Assembly (NCBI GenBank): GCA_019637295.1
Contig: JAHBVX010000001.1
Span: 967,501-1,031,500 of the forward strand
DNA: 64,000 bases
DNA from: Polyangiaceae bacterium
GTDB lineage: Bacteria > Myxococcota_A > Polyangia > Polyangiales > Polyangiaceae
Direction: 5' to 3'
This document shows positions 63,783 to 64,000 of the stretch, piece by piece. The position numbers and the translations under genes are program-made. The first letter of the stretch is position 1. Every line of letters begins with the position of its first letter. The notes beneath the pieces were generated by a model. It ran no database searches. It worked only from the letters and a program-made list of their open reading frames with translations, and was not told the origin of the DNA.

Positions 63783-64000
63783 GTGGTCGTCATCCGCAGC
63801 TATCTACCCGGTCAGGACGAGGCTGCCTTGCGGCGCCTCTTCGTCCAGCTTCAGGACCATGAGCACGACTTGGTCGCGTGGGCGCCGACGGGGGAGCAGA
63901 TCGCCGACGACTACCTGCGCTTCATGCACGACCGCGTCGCGTTGCACGACGGGCTGCTGCTGATGGCAGAAGAGGACGGGCAGGTCGTCGGCTTCGCGTG
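63783..64000 (+). CDS. GNAT N-acetyltransferase, cut by the right window edge
   Basis: A GTG at 63783 opens a frame to the window end (72 codons): VVVIRSYLPGQDEAALRRLF, DDYLRFM and LLLMAEEDGQVVGFA. This is the N-terminal half of a GNAT domain, with the strand before the acetyl-CoA loop reached at the edge. The catalytic part lies outside. Confidence 0.7.
   Translation, partial: MVVIRSYLPGQDEAALRRLFVQLQDHEHDLVAWAPTGEQIADDYLRFMHDRVALHDGLLLMAEEDGQVVGFA

Overview
The window is about 70% GC, packed with genes, and reads as chromosomal DNA of a myxobacterium (Myxococcota, probably the Polyangia side). The basis is the mix of families: a Pkn-type Ser/Thr kinase with an N-terminal zinc ribbon and coiled-coil tail, a GltJ/AgmX-like zinc ribbon-GYF-TM protein, an OmpA protein with TSP3 calcium repeats, a Gld-type ABC exporter with a DUF4340 partner, Gly-rich lamin-tail and Sel1 lipoproteins, and very many predicted lipoproteins. 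The lineage is an inference; there is no rRNA gene to test it.

Layout. 1-5500: a membrane protein cut by the left edge, a YccF-like protein with a small zinc-finger frame opposite its 3' end, a NERD nuclease/SF1 helicase, and a divergent carotenoid oxygenase/TetR pair with operator-like dyads over the oxygenase promoter. 5528-18451: a long minus-strand block. It holds four small lipoproteins, a TenA/PqqC-fold enzyme, and a [NiFe]-hydrogenase maturation cluster (order of transcription hypF, beta-propeller lipoprotein, exported zinc peptidase, hypC, hypD, hypE, hypA). No hypB and no hydrogenase subunits are present here. 18532-24519: groES-groEL with promoter and terminator, a FabH-like ketoacyl synthase, a Sel1-repeat lipoprotein, another lipoprotein and a response regulator. 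24538-33638: an M20 amidohydrolase, lipoprotein ApbE, a Dam-type methyltransferase meeting the kinase stop to stop, a polytopic membrane protein coupled to a PilZ-like small protein, then three exported or unknown proteins.

33645-40721: a metallo-beta-lactamase-fold lipoprotein coupled to a Nudix hydrolase, then a tightly overlapped four-gene ABC exporter module (gldA-gldF-gldG-like plus DUF4340). 40841-43701: FGE-domain lipoprotein, PAP2 phosphatase and a predicted barrel. 43747-48478: a frameshifted lamin-tail protein, secA and an acyl-CoA thioesterase. 48609-54552: rseP-rsmB, dapA-dapB and a lipoprotein. 54557-64000: lgt with an acidic repeat tail, a SMUG1 uracil-DNA glycosylase, two propeller/unknown proteins, the OmpA-TSP3 protein, a triple zinc-ribbon membrane protein, the GltJ-like protein, an SDR and a GNAT gene cut by the right edge.

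Functionally the window combines housekeeping envelope biogenesis (SecA, RseP, Lgt, GroESL, DapAB) with a large set of envelope lipoproteins. About a quarter of the genes begin with a lipoprotein-type signal. Many gene pairs overlap as GTGA, ATGA or TGATG, which is good evidence for start choice and translational coupling. I saw no tRNA, rRNA, CRISPR array, insertion sequence or prophage. No wholly novel system is proven; the best leads are the interleaved hyp cluster, the Gld/DUF4340 exporter, the orphan GltJ-like protein and the CCD/TetR operator.
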